Origin: Benincasa hispida
Lineage: Eukaryota; Streptophyta; Magnoliopsida; Cucurbitales; Cucurbitaceae
DNA length: 64,000 nucleotides
NCBI RefSeq assembly: GCF_009727055.1
Contig: NC_052352.1
Span: 23,907,512 to 23,971,511, forward strand
Direction of reading: 5' to 3'
The position numbers and the translations under genes were made by a program. The stretch's first letter is position 1. Each line of letters begins with the position of its first letter. Positions 1-11,059 of the stretch are shown here, piece after piece. The notes below the pieces were generated by a model. That model was not told the DNA's origin. It was given only the letters and a program-made list of their open reading frames with translations, and made no database searches.

Positions 1-425
1 CATGTCAACTGAATTATCTGAAGTATAAACCTTTAAAATTTCTATCTCCCCTGTCTCACTTTTATCTCTAATGAAATGATACTTGATATCAATGTGCTTA
101 GTTCTAGTGTGGTATTGTGGATTTTGGGACAAATGAATAGCACTTTGGTTGTCACAACTCACTGTTTGATCTATTCCAAAGTTTTTCAGCAATCCCTTAA
201 GCCACAATGCCTCTTTGATTGCTTGTGTTAAAGCCATATATTCAGCTTCTGTTGTAGATAAGCTACTATAGGCTGTAGTGTTGCTTTCCAACTGATTAAA
301 TTAGGACCATAAAGGAAAAGTTAACCTGTTAAGGACCTCCTTTTGTCCAAATCACCAGCATAGTTAACATCCACATATCCATAAAGTTCTAAGTTTGGTT
401 CAGCTGACCTTTGGTAGACTAATCT
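1..425 (-). pseudogene. Copia RNase H domain, partial
   Basis: The conceptual translation shows the usual Copia RNase H signatures: a YAGDLDKRRSLTG-like start (around 320-400), then STTEAEYMAL (about 220-260), CDNQSAIHLSQNP (about 120-165) and RTKHIDIKYHFIR (about 60-100). This domain removes the RNA strand of the RNA/DNA hybrid during reverse transcription. The reading frame shifts around 290, and a stop falls just after the SLTG motif. The 3' end is cut off by the window edge. Confidence 0.85.
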
Positions 426-432
426 TGAGTTT

Positions 433-1456
433 TTAGACCAAATCAAGTACCTTAGGATCATTTAGTAGCCTCCCAGTGTCTCTTACCAAGATTAGACATA
501 TATCTACTAAGCTAGTTGAAAATGAGAGATTGGGTCTGGTAGAAATCATTAAGTACATTAAGCTTCCGACTGCTTGACTATAGGGTATGATAACCATCTG
601 TTTCTGGTGTTCTTGATCAGAATCTTTAGGAGAGTTGGCTGATGAAGGCTTAAAGTGCTGAGCAATAGGTAAGCTCACAGGTTTAGCATCATTCATGTTG
701 AACACAGGTTTAGCATCATTCATGTTGAACCTTTTAAGGATCTTCTCACAATAATTGGACTGATTGATGCTTAGAATAGACTCATTTTTGTTCATTTGGA
801 TCTCTATTCCTAAGACCTTTCTTGCTTCTCCCGAGTCCTTCATATCAAACTCCCTTTTTAAGAGGTTTTTAACAGTAGATCTCCTTTGGACCTACCTGCC
901 AGCAACATATCATCTACATATATGAGTGGGTAAACCTTGTCCTTGTAAGAACTTGTATTTACATAAACACATATGTCAAATGAACTTATTTTGAATCCAA
1001 TACTAGAAATATAGTCATTGAATCTCTTATACCCGCACCTAGATGATTGTTTTAACACATATACAGACTGTTGAGTAAGCAATAGAGATTTTCTTTTCCT
1101 TTAACTTCAAATCCTTTAGGTTGCGTCATATAGATTGTCTCCTCTAGATGTCCATGAAGAAAAGCAGTTTTGACATCTAGTTGATACAATTCTAAATTAT
1201 TTTGAGCAACTAAGGATAGAAGAAGTCTTATGGAAGTCTGTTTGACAACTGGAGAGAATATCTCAAAGTGGTTTATTCCTTCTCTTTGAGTGAACCCCTT
1301 TGCAACCAATCTAGCTTTATACCTAGGTTTTTTATCACAGTATACTTCTTCCTTAAGTTTGAACTCCCATTTAGAGGCAATAGGTTTGTAACCCTTTGGT
1401 AGAGGAACTAAAGACCAAGTGTCATTCACCTTTAGTGAATGCATCTCCTCATTCAT
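433..1456 (-). pseudogene. Copia reverse transcriptase domain, frameshifted
   Basis: Three overlapping or adjoining open stretches (1456-1052, 1082-858, 843-433) together make a Copia reverse transcriptase. The first begins with the NDTWSLVPLPKGYKPI region and includes the ARLVAKGFTQREG and QLDVKTAFLHGHLEE motifs. The second has the catalytic YVDDM motif followed by LLAGRS. The third has the LGIEI and SYSQAVGSLMYLM-type C-terminal region. Frame changes near 1060 and 850 break the protein. A 27 bp exact tandem duplication (676-702 and 703-729) adds nine residues (FNMNDAKPV repeated) without disturbing the frame. Confidence 0.9.
676..729. repeat. 27 bp exact tandem duplication in Copia RT
   Basis: The 27 bp unit at 676-702 is repeated without a mismatch at 703-729. 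It is a multiple of three, so the reading frame of the surrounding reverse transcriptase fragment continues. No divergence between copies points to a recent slippage or unequal repair event. Confidence 0.95.
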
Positions 1457-1516
1457 AACTTCTATCCAATCCCTTGAATTAGCACAACTTGTTGCTTCCT
1501 CAAAGGTTGTTGGTTC

Positions 1517-2072
1517 TTAGTTAGTAGGAGCTACAACAACATTTAAAACCAGATTCATATAGTTCATTTTAATATATCTAGTTGGAGGTGTAATGGTTCT
1601 CCTTTGTGTATCCCTAGCTAAGACATATTGACTTAAATCAGGCTGCTCACTTGCTGTCTCCTCATGTTCCTCTACATCTTCCTCAGTTTCTCCTATGTCA
1701 CTAGGTTGGCTAGACTCTATTGGTTGCTTAGTGGGTGGGTAACTCCACCTCAATTCTTCTGTTGAATGACTCACCTTCATCTTCAAGCCTTTTCTCCTTT
1801 TGTATAAACATCTTTTGTTCCATAAAGGTGATGTCTCTGCTCACTATGAACTTCCTCTCAACCAGGTGCCACATTTTAAACCCTTACCTTCTGTAAAAGC
1901 CTACAAACACGCACTTGACTGCTCTGACCTTTAAATTTCCCTTATTTTGATGTACAAACCTTACACATCCAAAGACCTTGAGGTTATCTAGGTCAGGAGG
2001 ATGATTAGTCCACTTTTCCTCAAGGGTAAGCAACTTTAAAGATGTGTGAGGGCACCTATTCAAGGTATACAC
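1517..2072 (-). pseudogene. Copia integrase C-terminal region and linker to RT
   Basis: The stretch 2072-1884 encodes the integrase C-terminal block typical of Copia (NRCPHTSLKLLTLEEKW, then LKVFGCVRFVH and KCVFVGF). The stretch 1786-1517 is an acidic, low-complexity linker of the kind that joins integrase to reverse transcriptase (EETEEDVEEHEE region, then ARDTQRRTITPPTRY). The two are separated by stops around 1800-1880. Confidence 0.8.
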
Positions 2073-2141
2073 AGTATAGGCTGCAGCTTCTGCCCAATAA
2101 TTTTCTCCTAAGATAGCATCAGAAAGTAAACACCTAACCCT

Positions 2142-3137
2142 TTACATTATGGTTCTATTTAACCTCTCAGCAACTCCATTTTGTTGAGGTGTATACCTCA
2201 CTGTTCTATGCCTAGTTATACCATTCTCACTACAAAATTTGTCAAAGTATTCATTGTAAAACTCAAGCCCATTGTCGATTGTAAAGTATTTTAACTTTTT
2301 AGATTTTTTATTTTCTATCATGGCTTTCCATTCCTTAAACTTCCCAAAAACTTGGTCTTTAGTTTTAAGAAAGCATATCCAATTCTTCCTAGAAAAGTCA
2401 TTTATAAAGGTTAGAAAATACCTTGAGCCACTAAGGCTTGGTGTAGGAGATGGTCCCCATAGGTCAGAATGGACATAATCCAATATTTCTTTGGTGGTAT
2501 GCTGAGATTTTGTGAAACTTTGTCTGATTGCTTTACCTAGAATGCAGTGTTCACAAAAGGAAAGGCGCTCACTAATACCTTTGGGCAGTATACCTTGTTT
2601 GGACAGTGCTTGCATCCCTTTTACACTAATATGGGATAGTCTTTTGTACCACAAGTCAACCTCTGTTAAACTTGTTGTTGAAACCGTGTAAGCACTTGTC
2701 ATCATCTCTACTCCTTTCACAATATAAAGGTCATTGACCTTTTCACCAACCAACACAATCTTGGAATCCTTGATCACCTCAAGAACTCCACCTTTTCCTC
2801 TGCATTCGCACCCAATGGAGTGCAACATACCTAGAGATATCAAGTTTCTCTTGAGTAAAGGTACATGTCTCACATTTCTTAGAAGTTTGATTGATCCATC
2901 TTTTAGCTTGAATGATACTGAACCAACCCCTTTGATCTTGCAGGCTTCATTGTTTCTCATGTACACAGATTCTCCATTTACATCCTTGTAAGTACTAAAC
3001 CAAGGTCTGAAAGGTCTCATATGATAGGTACAACCAGAGTCAAGTACCCAGTCATGCTTCCCAAGAGGACTGATTTGGTTGGTCTGGTTTCTAATGGAGG
3101 CTAAGGCATTAGAATAAAAGTAAGAACCTTCAACCAC
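2142..3137 (-). pseudogene. Copia protease, GAG_pre-integrase and integrase core, long open remnant
   Basis: This is the longest intact part of the element, 331 residues. It starts in the aspartic protease (WVLDSGCTYHM, where DSG is the catalytic triplet; around residue 30). It then carries the integrase zinc region (LWYKRLSHIS ... CEHCILGKA; residues about 160-200) and the catalytic core. The core aspartates are visible in HSDLWG and TIDNGLEF, and the glutamate in QQNGVAERLNR. Integrase joins the cDNA to host DNA. Being open over 1 kb while its flanks are broken suggests moderate age. The same protein upstream carries a stop in the zinc knuckle, so it is unlikely to be made. Confidence 0.9.
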
Positions 3138-3183
3138 TGAAGCTTCTGGTTGTTTTCCCTTCTGATCCTTCTCTTTTTCCTGA

Positions 3184-3906
3184 TTTTTCTATTTCAAGTT
3201 GTAGCAATTTCTCATCAAGTGACCTTTCTTCTTGCAGTAGTTTCATCTCAGCTTGGTCTTAGGTTTGTGCTCTTCACCTGACTGGTTTTTATTCCCCTTA
3301 GACTGATTCTACTTGTTCTTCACTTTGACAAACAACCCCTCTGCACTAGGCTGCTCTTTTTTTACTGACTGAAGCTCTAACTCTCTAGTTCTTAATGCTG
3401 AAATGATGCCATTAATGATAACTGATTCTCTGCCATATAGGCTTCGGGTAGAGAGTTTAATAACACCAAAAGCTTCATTCTCATCGCCAATTTTCTCGCC
3501 AAGGCTCTTAAACTCTGAAACTACCCTCTTGAACTCATCCAAATTATCTGAGAAAGGCTTGGTAGAATCCATCTTGAGCGTGAAAAAACTTCTCCTTTAG
3601 ATACATCTTGTTAAGGAGATCCTTGGTTGCAAAAAGACCTTCCAGCTTGACCCACATCTTGTAGGTCGTGTCATGATCAATCACTTGTGTCAAGATGCTG
3701 CCACTAAGATTAAGAACCAGAGTCTCATATGTAGTAAGCTCCATGTCTTCCCTTTCTTGAGCTGATATAGTAGGTGGCAGAGTTTATGGGTCCAAAAGGG
3801 CCTTATGAGCTCTCTGTTGTCCAAGCATAGCTTTGATTTTGGCCTTCCATAGGCCCAAATCGCCCTTTCCATCAAACTTCTCAATTTCATATCTTGCAAC
3901 GATCAT
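3184..3906 (-). pseudogene. Copia gag (capsid/nucleocapsid), frameshifted
   Basis: The likely gag start is the ATG at 3906, giving MIVARYEIEKFDGKGDLGLW, a usual Copia gag opening, 83 bases after the primer binding site. Open pieces at 3906-3784, 3744-3544 and 3572-3309 continue the UBN2-type gag (KMWVKLEGLFATKDLLNKMYLKEKF). The nucleocapsid zinc knuckle lies at about 3205-3245; its first cysteine codon is replaced by a TGA stop (3243-3245), while the remaining C, H and C are kept. This shows the element is inactive. Confidence 0.85.
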
Positions 3907-3988
3907 TTTTTTATCTAATCGAGTAACGAGTCTAGCTTTCTTGAGTATCTTAATGCTCCAAGAATGTTGACCTTGATGATCTTCAAAC

Positions 3989-4000
3989 GCTCTGATACCA
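3989..4000 (-). other. Primer binding site (tRNA-iMet) of the left Copia
   Basis: On the minus strand this reads TGGTATCAGAGC, the standard sequence complementary to the 3' end of plant initiator methionine tRNA. It lies five bases inside the LTR end (4006), where first-strand synthesis is primed. Confidence 0.95.
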
Positions 4001-4005
4001 CAAAT

Positions 4006-4870
4006 TGTTGGGTTAACCACTCTTCACTAGACCCAAATATTCAAGATCAACGCTGGAAAGATGAATAAAATGCTAAGAAATATTCTGCTAAATCCTCGAT
4101 GATCGATACTCGACGCTCGACGTCTTTCTACTCGATGCTCAATGAGAATTCCCTTCTTCGTCTGACGAATCTCTATTAAATCTTTGATGGAACTCGATGA
4201 CAACTGAACTAATACTCAATCTTACTCAATGATTCTTGAACAATAATTTATGCGACTCGAAGGTGAAAATGATCAACTCGAAGCTACTCGATAGCGAAAA
4301 TCGATGCACGATTGAACTCGATACTCAGTTATTTGGTGCGATTTGAATGGTGAATGTATGATGCGCGATTTGCAAAAAGAAGACAATTGTATGAACAAGA
4401 AAGATAAAGGTAAGAAGATTAAACACAAAGTTTACATGGTTCGGTAAGATTGCCTAAGTCCACGGAAAGATCCAAGTTCTTTACCGATGAAGATTGTGTA
4501 CGGTTTTTGTTGTTTACAGAAAACTAGGAAAAATGATGATAACTCTCTGTTTTTGTTTTAAAGATTAGAGGTATTTATAAAGCATACTAGCTAACCGTTT
4601 ACATCACAAAGTTAGTTATAAACAAATAAAAAACTGAGGTATTTGAGTCAAAGCTTCTTCAAGGTCCCTTCTTCTTCCTCCTCCTAAAACCCTTTATCCC
4701 CCAATTTCGATCCGGATTTCCTATCTTATCCGCTTAGATAAATCGTCTAAGCGGTATGTAGAAGAAACCGATAGCTAATATATTTTCCTTCTTGGGTAAT
4801 CTTATGTGGCTTCTGTCTCTTGTTCCATCTTTTGTAGATCTATAGATTGGTCCATAATATTTATTGCATT
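4006..4870 (-). repeat. 5' LTR of the left Copia element (right border approximate)
   Basis: The LTR begins on the plus strand with TGTTGGGTTAACC next to the primer binding site. It contains a run of CTCGA-core motifs (4090-4330), a conserved-looking stretch around 4420-4490, and a TATA box on the minus strand (4572-4579). The outer end is not marked by a clear CA terminus, so part of 4600-4870 may be flanking host DNA. Confidence 0.7.
4572..4579 (-). promoter_or_regulatory. TATA box of the Copia LTR
   Basis: On the minus strand the sequence is TATAAATA, in the U3 part of the LTR about 570 bases before the LTR end, as expected for the element's own promoter. Confidence 0.6.
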
Positions 4871-5889
4871 TGAGCCCCTATTTCTTTTGAAACTTTCTAA
4901 TTTTTTTCTTAATGTATTACCTTATTTGAGAAAAAAAAGGAACTTTGTCGACGTGAGGTTATAGACGGATTGAAAATTGGGATGGTTGGTGGTGTTGTTG
5001 GACTTGAAGAATATTATAAACCGTAAGAAAGAGAGTCATATTATCATTCTATTATTATTCCATGCTGGTGTTTGGTGTTCCAATTTTGCATTTTTAATTA
5101 TGTACAGTTCATGGCCTTCAATTTTCTTTTGTTCATTGCAGAACATAGTTCATATCAGAAATCTAGAGAATCCAAGAAGTTTCGATCCACGTTTCCATCT
5201 TGAAGATACTTCTAGCTTTACTTATCTGGATGGTCACATGTATTTTTCTTATTTTCTTTCCAGTAGTACTTTCATTAGATACCTATTCCTAAAAACTCGT
5301 TTCATGCATTTTATTTAGAAACAAAGTTTTAACCATTTTCCATTGTCCTTTGAGAACGAAGTTTCTTTTCTGCAGTAATTTTAGAAGTGTAAGATTAATT
5401 ACTTGCATGGCCCACCACTAGAAACAAGGCTTACGCCATTTTTTATATGGTGAAGGCGTAAGCCTTGAGGCACAATATTAGATCTTGAATGCTTTCTAAA
5501 CCAATTAATCTTCAAACTATGATCGATAACATGAAATAAATCATCCATAAGAGCTTAACTCTATAAATTTTAGACGGATTAATAGGCCGTAACCAAGAGT
5601 TATATACTGTCCTAGAAACAATTGATGAAAGAAGATAGGAAAGACTACCATTCAAGCACCTCCAAATCATTAAAATTCTGGCCAAGACTCGATTCCTAAA
5701 CAACGAATTTTTCTAGACTTTTCTAACTGAAACATAACAACACCTATCTAACTGAAACATAACAACGAATAAATGACGAAAAATTCATTAAAAACACTCA
5801 AGAACCCCATAACTCAATCTGGAATCATACCAAAAAGAAGTATGTAGTCCACTGTCACGGCATCTTGAACATCGATACAGACAAGTACG
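4871..5889. other. Non-coding stretch with exon-like scraps and one hairpin
   Basis: No complete gene is visible. On the plus strand, 4960-5019 reads open and ends at a GTAAGA donor-like site. A second open segment, 5142-5231, follows a TTCATTGCAG acceptor-like site. Their phases do not join. They could be remains of a host gene, but I cannot name it. A perfect 12 bp inverted repeat is present at 5426-5466. Confidence 0.4.
5426..5466. repeat. Perfect 12 bp inverted repeat (hairpin)
   Basis: AAGGCTTACGCC at 5426-5437 is matched by its exact reverse complement at 5455-5466 around a 17-base spacer. The function is unknown; it may be a transposon footprint. Confidence 0.85.
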
Positions 5890-7691
5890 ATGATGGAGAA
5901 AATAAATGCCAAGGATACGATGTTTTGGACTTCTTGGACTTCTCAATAATGCAATTTAACAAATAATAAGGAAGCTTGAGGGTATTAGAAAATGGCTCGG
6001 AGACAATGTTTTGGATTTAGTTTTGGCATATGACTTTAAAATAAGGACTAGTTTGGATGAAAGGAGGCTAAGACATTTGAGAAGAAATTTAAGGTGACGG
6101 TGATACTTAGAATTTTTTCTTTCACACAAGATTAGCTCAAATGCCATATATTTATTTATAATCTTGTGTTTTCCTAGAGTTTGGGCAAGTGGAGGTAATC
6201 CTCATACATCTCAATAGAGCAATTTAATGAATAATAAGTCAAGTTTAAAGGTATTTGAAACCATAGAAAATGCTCGTGTAAATGAGTATTGGTCATTGGT
6301 GGTCAAAACTACTCGGATTTTATTGGTCAAGACTATGGCTAAGAGACAATGTTTTGTATCTTTTGAGTTTTGGCATGACTTTTATATAAGGACTATAAAA
6401 GTTTGGATGAATGGAGGCTAAAGCATTTTAGGAAAAAATTTAAGGGAGTGGTCATATTTAAGAATTTTTCTTTCCCACAAGATTAGCTCAAATGCCATAC
6501 ATTTGTTTGTGCTCATGAGTTTTGCTATAGTTTGGATAAGTGGAGGTAAACCTCATACTTCTCAATAGAGCAATTTAAGCAACAATAAGAGAAGTTTTGG
6601 GGTGTTTGAAACCGTTGAGTGCTATTGTATAAGATTACGGGTCATTGCTGTTCAAAACAAAGTTCCTTTTTTTGGGGGGGGAGGGGGGGTGGCAAGAGTA
6701 TGGATAAAAGCCAATATTTTGGATTTTTTTGAGTTTCACCATATGACTTTTAGATAAGGATTTTATAACTTCGGATGAACTGAGTTTAGACATTTGGAAA
6801 GAAATTTAAGGTAGCAGTATGGTTAACAATGTTTCTTTCCCACAAGATTAAGTTCAAATGACATACATTTGTTTGTGATCTTGAGTTTTGCTAGAGTTTG
6901 GAAAAGGGGAGGTAAACCTCATACTTCTCAATAGAGCAATTTCACAACAATAAGAGAAGCTTTAGGGTGTTTGAAACCGTTGGAAGTGCTATTGTATAAG
7001 ATTATGGGTCGGTGGTTGTTTTTTTTTTGGGGGGAGAGACAATGTTTTGGATTTTTTTGAGATTTATGATATTTATATAAGGACTATAAAATTTTGAATG
7101 AACGGATGTTAAAGCATTTGTGAAGAAATTTAAGGTGACAGTGATACTTAAGATTTTTTTTCTTCCACACAAAATTAGCTCGGCCATACATTTATTTGTG
7201 ATCTATAGTTTTGCTAGATTTTGGACAAGTGGAGGAAAACCTCACACTTCTCAATAGAGCAATTCAAGCACCAATAATGGAAGCTTTAGGGTGATTGAAA
7301 ACGTTAGAAGTGTTATAGTATAAGGTCATTGGTGTTCAAAACAAGATTGTTTTTTTTTTTTTTTTGGTCTAGAGTATGGATAAGAGACAATGTTTTAGGT
7401 TTTTTGAGTTTTATCATTTGTCTTTTATAACAGGACTACAAAAGTTCAGATGAACGGAAGCTAAGGCATTTGAGATGAAATTTAAGGTGGCAGTGATACT
7501 TAAGAAATTTTCTTTCACACAAGATTAGCTCAAATTCCATACATTTGTTTATGATCTTGAGTTTTGCTAGAGTTTGGTGTAAGTGGAGGCAAACCTCATA
7601 CTACTCAATAGAGCAAATTAAGCAACAATACATGAAGCTTTAGGTGATTGAAACTGTTGGAAGTGTTATTGTATAGGATTATAGGTCTTGG
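5890..7691. repeat. Tandem array of about five copies of a ~350 bp unit
   Basis: Landmarks recur in the same order in each copy. TCAATAGAGCAATT-like words begin at 5942, 6211, 6562, 6928, 7251 and 7605, giving spacings of 269, 351, 366, 323 and 354. GAGACAATGTTTTGG-like words recur near 6000, 6340, 6710 (diverged), 7035 and 7385. Copies differ by many substitutions, small indels, and varying T or G runs (near 6670, 7020 and 7345). The unit has no open frame of note. The array stops abruptly at 7691 where an LTR-type terminus begins. Confidence 0.9.
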
Positions 7692-8221
7692 TGTAACGAC
7701 CTCGAATTTCAATACTAAACTAAGGACGTTACCAAAATTTAACCTAAAACTAAGTTTACTAACTCTTATATTTTATAAAAATTTTAGCAACACAATGACA
7801 TAAACATAATGAAACAAAAATTACTTTAGCACCTGTTTCAAAGAGATGCTCTTCTGCTAACATTCGAATCAATAAACTTCTCTCAACAGAACAAAAAGAG
7901 TTTTCAGAAAAATGAATACTCTCAAAATAACAACTTAGTCAGACTCAACGAAATGTAATGAATTGTCCAACTTAGGCTAACATGAAAAACGAATCAACTA
8001 AGAACTATTACAAAGTTTTCAACTCAATCAACTGAAACAACATGAACATAAACCAAAGTCTCAAAAGATAATTGTTCAAAATAAAATAAGCTTCCCAACA
8101 CAAAGAAAGTAAACAACGACAAAATTCTATATGATGATCTTTCTCAAGCTTCATTTTTAGCATCACCAAGCTTGCCATGCTCGTTGGTACCTATAAAATC
8201 TGGTGGGGGTCAGTACACACT
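7692..8221. repeat. LTR-terminus-like segment between the tandem array and the gypsy 3' LTR
   Basis: The segment starts TGTAACGACCTCGAATTTC, a typical end of plant gypsy LTRs read in reverse (GGTCGTTACA). It is absent from the 5' LTR of the neighbouring gypsy element, whose homology begins only at 8222. Either it is the true end of the 3' LTR and was lost from the 5' copy, or it belongs to an older LTR into which the gypsy inserted. Confidence 0.6.
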
Positions 8222-11008
8222 TGACACACGCCCTCCCAGATTACCTTCTTAACCTAGAAGGAGATCTGAAGACAGCAGATATCAACCCTCTTACGACATC
8301 CAATGCCCATCTCAACCTTAGAAACCTGTACTCACAAGCCTCGTGCCCCAGTAAACAGTTTATAATCATGCAATCCACTAGACATTCCTCAGTAACACAA
8401 GTGGCCAGTCTCAAAAGCACGAGTTATATATACATGCCAAAATAGTTAACATTACGGTGGAACCCATCTCAAGTTACCCTTATCCCTAATATGCACATAA
8501 TAGTTTATTGAACAGGACAAAATTGTATACCTAAACACTTATGTCCTGGTTCCTCTAGAAGTCTTAATCTTTTAGTAGTAGACTGACAGATCCGCTAGGC
8601 TCCGGGGTGTGGACCATTACCTGAGGAAGAAATGAAAACATTGAAAAAAGTGAGCTAATGCCAAGTGAATGACTTTTAAAACATACTTCTAGTACACATG
8701 CTAGAGAAACACAATCATACTCAAGCATCAATTTTATGAAACTCAGGGTTCGCTAATATTAAAAACATTAATGTGTAACATCTCTAGAGAATGTTATAGA
8801 ACTCTAAAAACATTGAATAACATTCATTCGTTTAGAAAACATCATCTTCTACCCTTAGTTGAGGGAGAGTCCTTTTGCTCAATCGCGCAATGTCGAATCC
8901 TTAGCTGATGTAGAGTAATCTCAATACAATCAGTGTCAATAATATAGTACCTACATGCACGTGTTTAAGTCCTGGATATCGTCATACCTTAAGTATCAGG
9001 GAGCCTAGATACCTTCATAACTTCAGTATTGGGTTTCCTCATTAGAACATTATAAAATATTATTTGTATTTAAGAAACTCAGCCTTTAGAACATCAAGCA
9101 TTCTAATATCACATCCATTATAAGTATATAATTCATAAGGAATAACTCAACTCAAGGAATGCTTTGTAAAAACATGCTCCCAAGCATTAAAACTCAAGTA
9201 TGCTTTTTAAAACTCATCATACCTCAGTTTAAACTTAGCTTTGAAAGCGAGGGAAAAGAATACTTCAAAACTCATATCAAACCTTAGGAATAGCATGCTT
9301 GGGATGGGCTTATATAATGAAATCGATAATTATAAAGCATTTAAAACATATCACTCACTGTCTTAGGTTACTTCCTCAAAGGGTGGTAAGCTTCCCCTAG
9401 TGGCGTCTGTCCTGTGACATCAATAAGTACCTTCGGTTAATGTTAATAGCTCCTTTCGAGCTTCTCTAACATTTAAGCTTAATACCAAGCTTAACATCTC
9501 ATCAACACGTAGCCTAGCTCAGCGCATCATCGTACTAACTATGCTCAACACATCCCTAATACTTAAGTAAATTAAACACACCACCAAACTTATTCAATTT
9601 TACCTTGCAGCTAGGTTGGTGGGTGGAAGCACGCACATGCAGTGCTCACTGGCATTGGGATGCCCCCACCTTGCCTATGCGTCAAACTTGTGGTCGTAAC
9701 CCTGGGCACGCCTCAACTCACACTCGTAGCCCCTCGCTTACATCGTGCATACCTCACAGCCAACACCCGTCACACCAATGCATACACTTCCTTAACGCAC
9801 GCTTGACTATGGACACCTTTAGTCGGCCAACTACGTGCTTATGCGTAGGATGCAACTACTTCCTTGCTCATCTTGTCAATATTTCATATTTAACTTCCAG
9901 TTTAAATAGCTTAATTTCCAGAACTGATCTCACAAAATTTTCTTCTAAGAACTTGTTTCTAAATATCTGAACTACCTTACCTCAAAATTTCAGCCTTTGA
10001 TTCATCTTAACAGGCTCGGAAACCTTCAATCTTTTCAAACTGCCCAAGTGACTCGAGAACCTTGAGCATCTGTGGAACTCTTCAACTTTTAGCTTGATTT
10101 CATGGGAATCTCCTCTCCTGGCAGCCTTAGATCAACTTCAACACTGAGCAAGCTTCATTTTTTGCAGCAATTTTCCTCATTTGGCACGGGTAAATTGTAT
10201 AACCTGAGTTCTTCATTCCAGCGCTCCTTTTATACTAGATTTTGCATGACTAAGTTCTTCATTAAGGTGCCACCTGTCCCACTAATTTTTTTGCTTATAG
10301 CCTCTAATTAAGCCACTTAGTGCACCAACTGGTGATTAAGTTGTCTGCTTCAGCCTTCCCTTAAGACATGGGCTTGCGTACATGCAAGCCTTCCCTTTCG
10401 GCCAATTACATACCTCAACCAATACACACCCGCGTTCCTTCGGCTCTTGCAGTAGGTTGGCTTTTCACCAGTATTCACATAATCTCTAAATGCATCTCAG
10501 TGCCCTTCATGTCGTCGCATATCCCTTGAATAGCCAACACTGCAACCTCTAAGTTTTCTGGCCAGTGTCTTCTTTGTTGCCGCCTATCTTTCGCTTTGAG
10601 TTATGCCTACTAAACTCTTTCATAACACTCGGCGCATACATCACTCGACGCCTACCATGTGCTCACCTAGGAAACTTAGCTACCTGCACGCCACCAGCCC
10701 TGACCCTCACTAACCTCCTTGTGAGGTTAGTTCATCCCTTGATAGCCTCAGCCAAGTCCTTCCTCAAAGACACTTTAACCTCGATATGTCCCCTCAACAC
10801 ATATCTCATGCTTTTCCCATCCAACAACTTCCCTTAGCCTTGGGTGCATAACATCTCACGACCTAACTTCCTTACTAAGTGTTGGTTATCCAGCCACTAC
10901 TCGAGGCTTATCTTCTTAATACTTATATATTTTCACAAACATCATTGACACACAACCAAGAAGAAGCTTAAATATAATTACTTAGTAAAGTAGGGTTAGG
11001 GGCTTACA
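8222..11008 (-). repeat. 3' LTR of the gypsy chromovirus
   Basis: On the minus strand it begins TGTAAGCCCCTAACCC directly after the polypurine tract and ends near GGGCGTGTGTCA. It aligns with 15859-18140, sharing landmarks such as the CTAGGCTCCGGGGTGTGGACC region (8597 and 16235 areas) and the TTCACCAGTATTCACATAAT block (10460 and 18100 areas). At least 2787 bp, which is long for a plant LTR. Confidence 0.85.
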
Positions 11009-11022
11009 ATTTACTTCCCCCT
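11009..11022 (-). other. Polypurine tract of the gypsy element
   Basis: On the minus strand it reads AGGGGGAAGTAAAT and directly precedes the 3' LTR start TGTAAGCCCC. This is the expected site for second-strand priming. Confidence 0.85.
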
Positions 11023-11059
11023 AAGAAAATTTCATCCTCAAAATTTTCCTCGAGCTCCA

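Larger units (their letters stand above)
1..4870 (-). mobile_element. Ty1/copia LTR retrotransposon, degenerate, 3' end outside window
   Basis: A minus-strand Copia element. Read from right to left it has an LTR (from 4006), a tRNA-iMet primer binding site (3989-4000), gag, protease, integrase, reverse transcriptase and RNase H, which is the Copia order. The RNase H still lacks its last part at base 1, so the 3' LTR lies beyond the window. The coding region is split by several stops and frameshifts, so no intact polyprotein remains. The outer (right) LTR border is not clear; 4870 is only an estimate, because no terminal repeat matching TGTTGGGTTAACC was found and the target duplication cannot be checked. 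Confidence 0.9.

Noticed and set aside
5426..5466. MicroRNA hairpin
   Set aside because: The 12 bp stem is too short, and neither arm matches a plant microRNA family that I know.
5890..7691. CRISPR-like array
   Set aside because: The units are long, diverged and without short exact repeats or spacers, and this is a plant genome.
9605..10837. Plus-strand open frames of 69-121 residues
   Set aside because: They lie in the chromovirus 3' LTR, with non-matching counterparts in the other LTR; chance frames of a GC-richer LTR zone.
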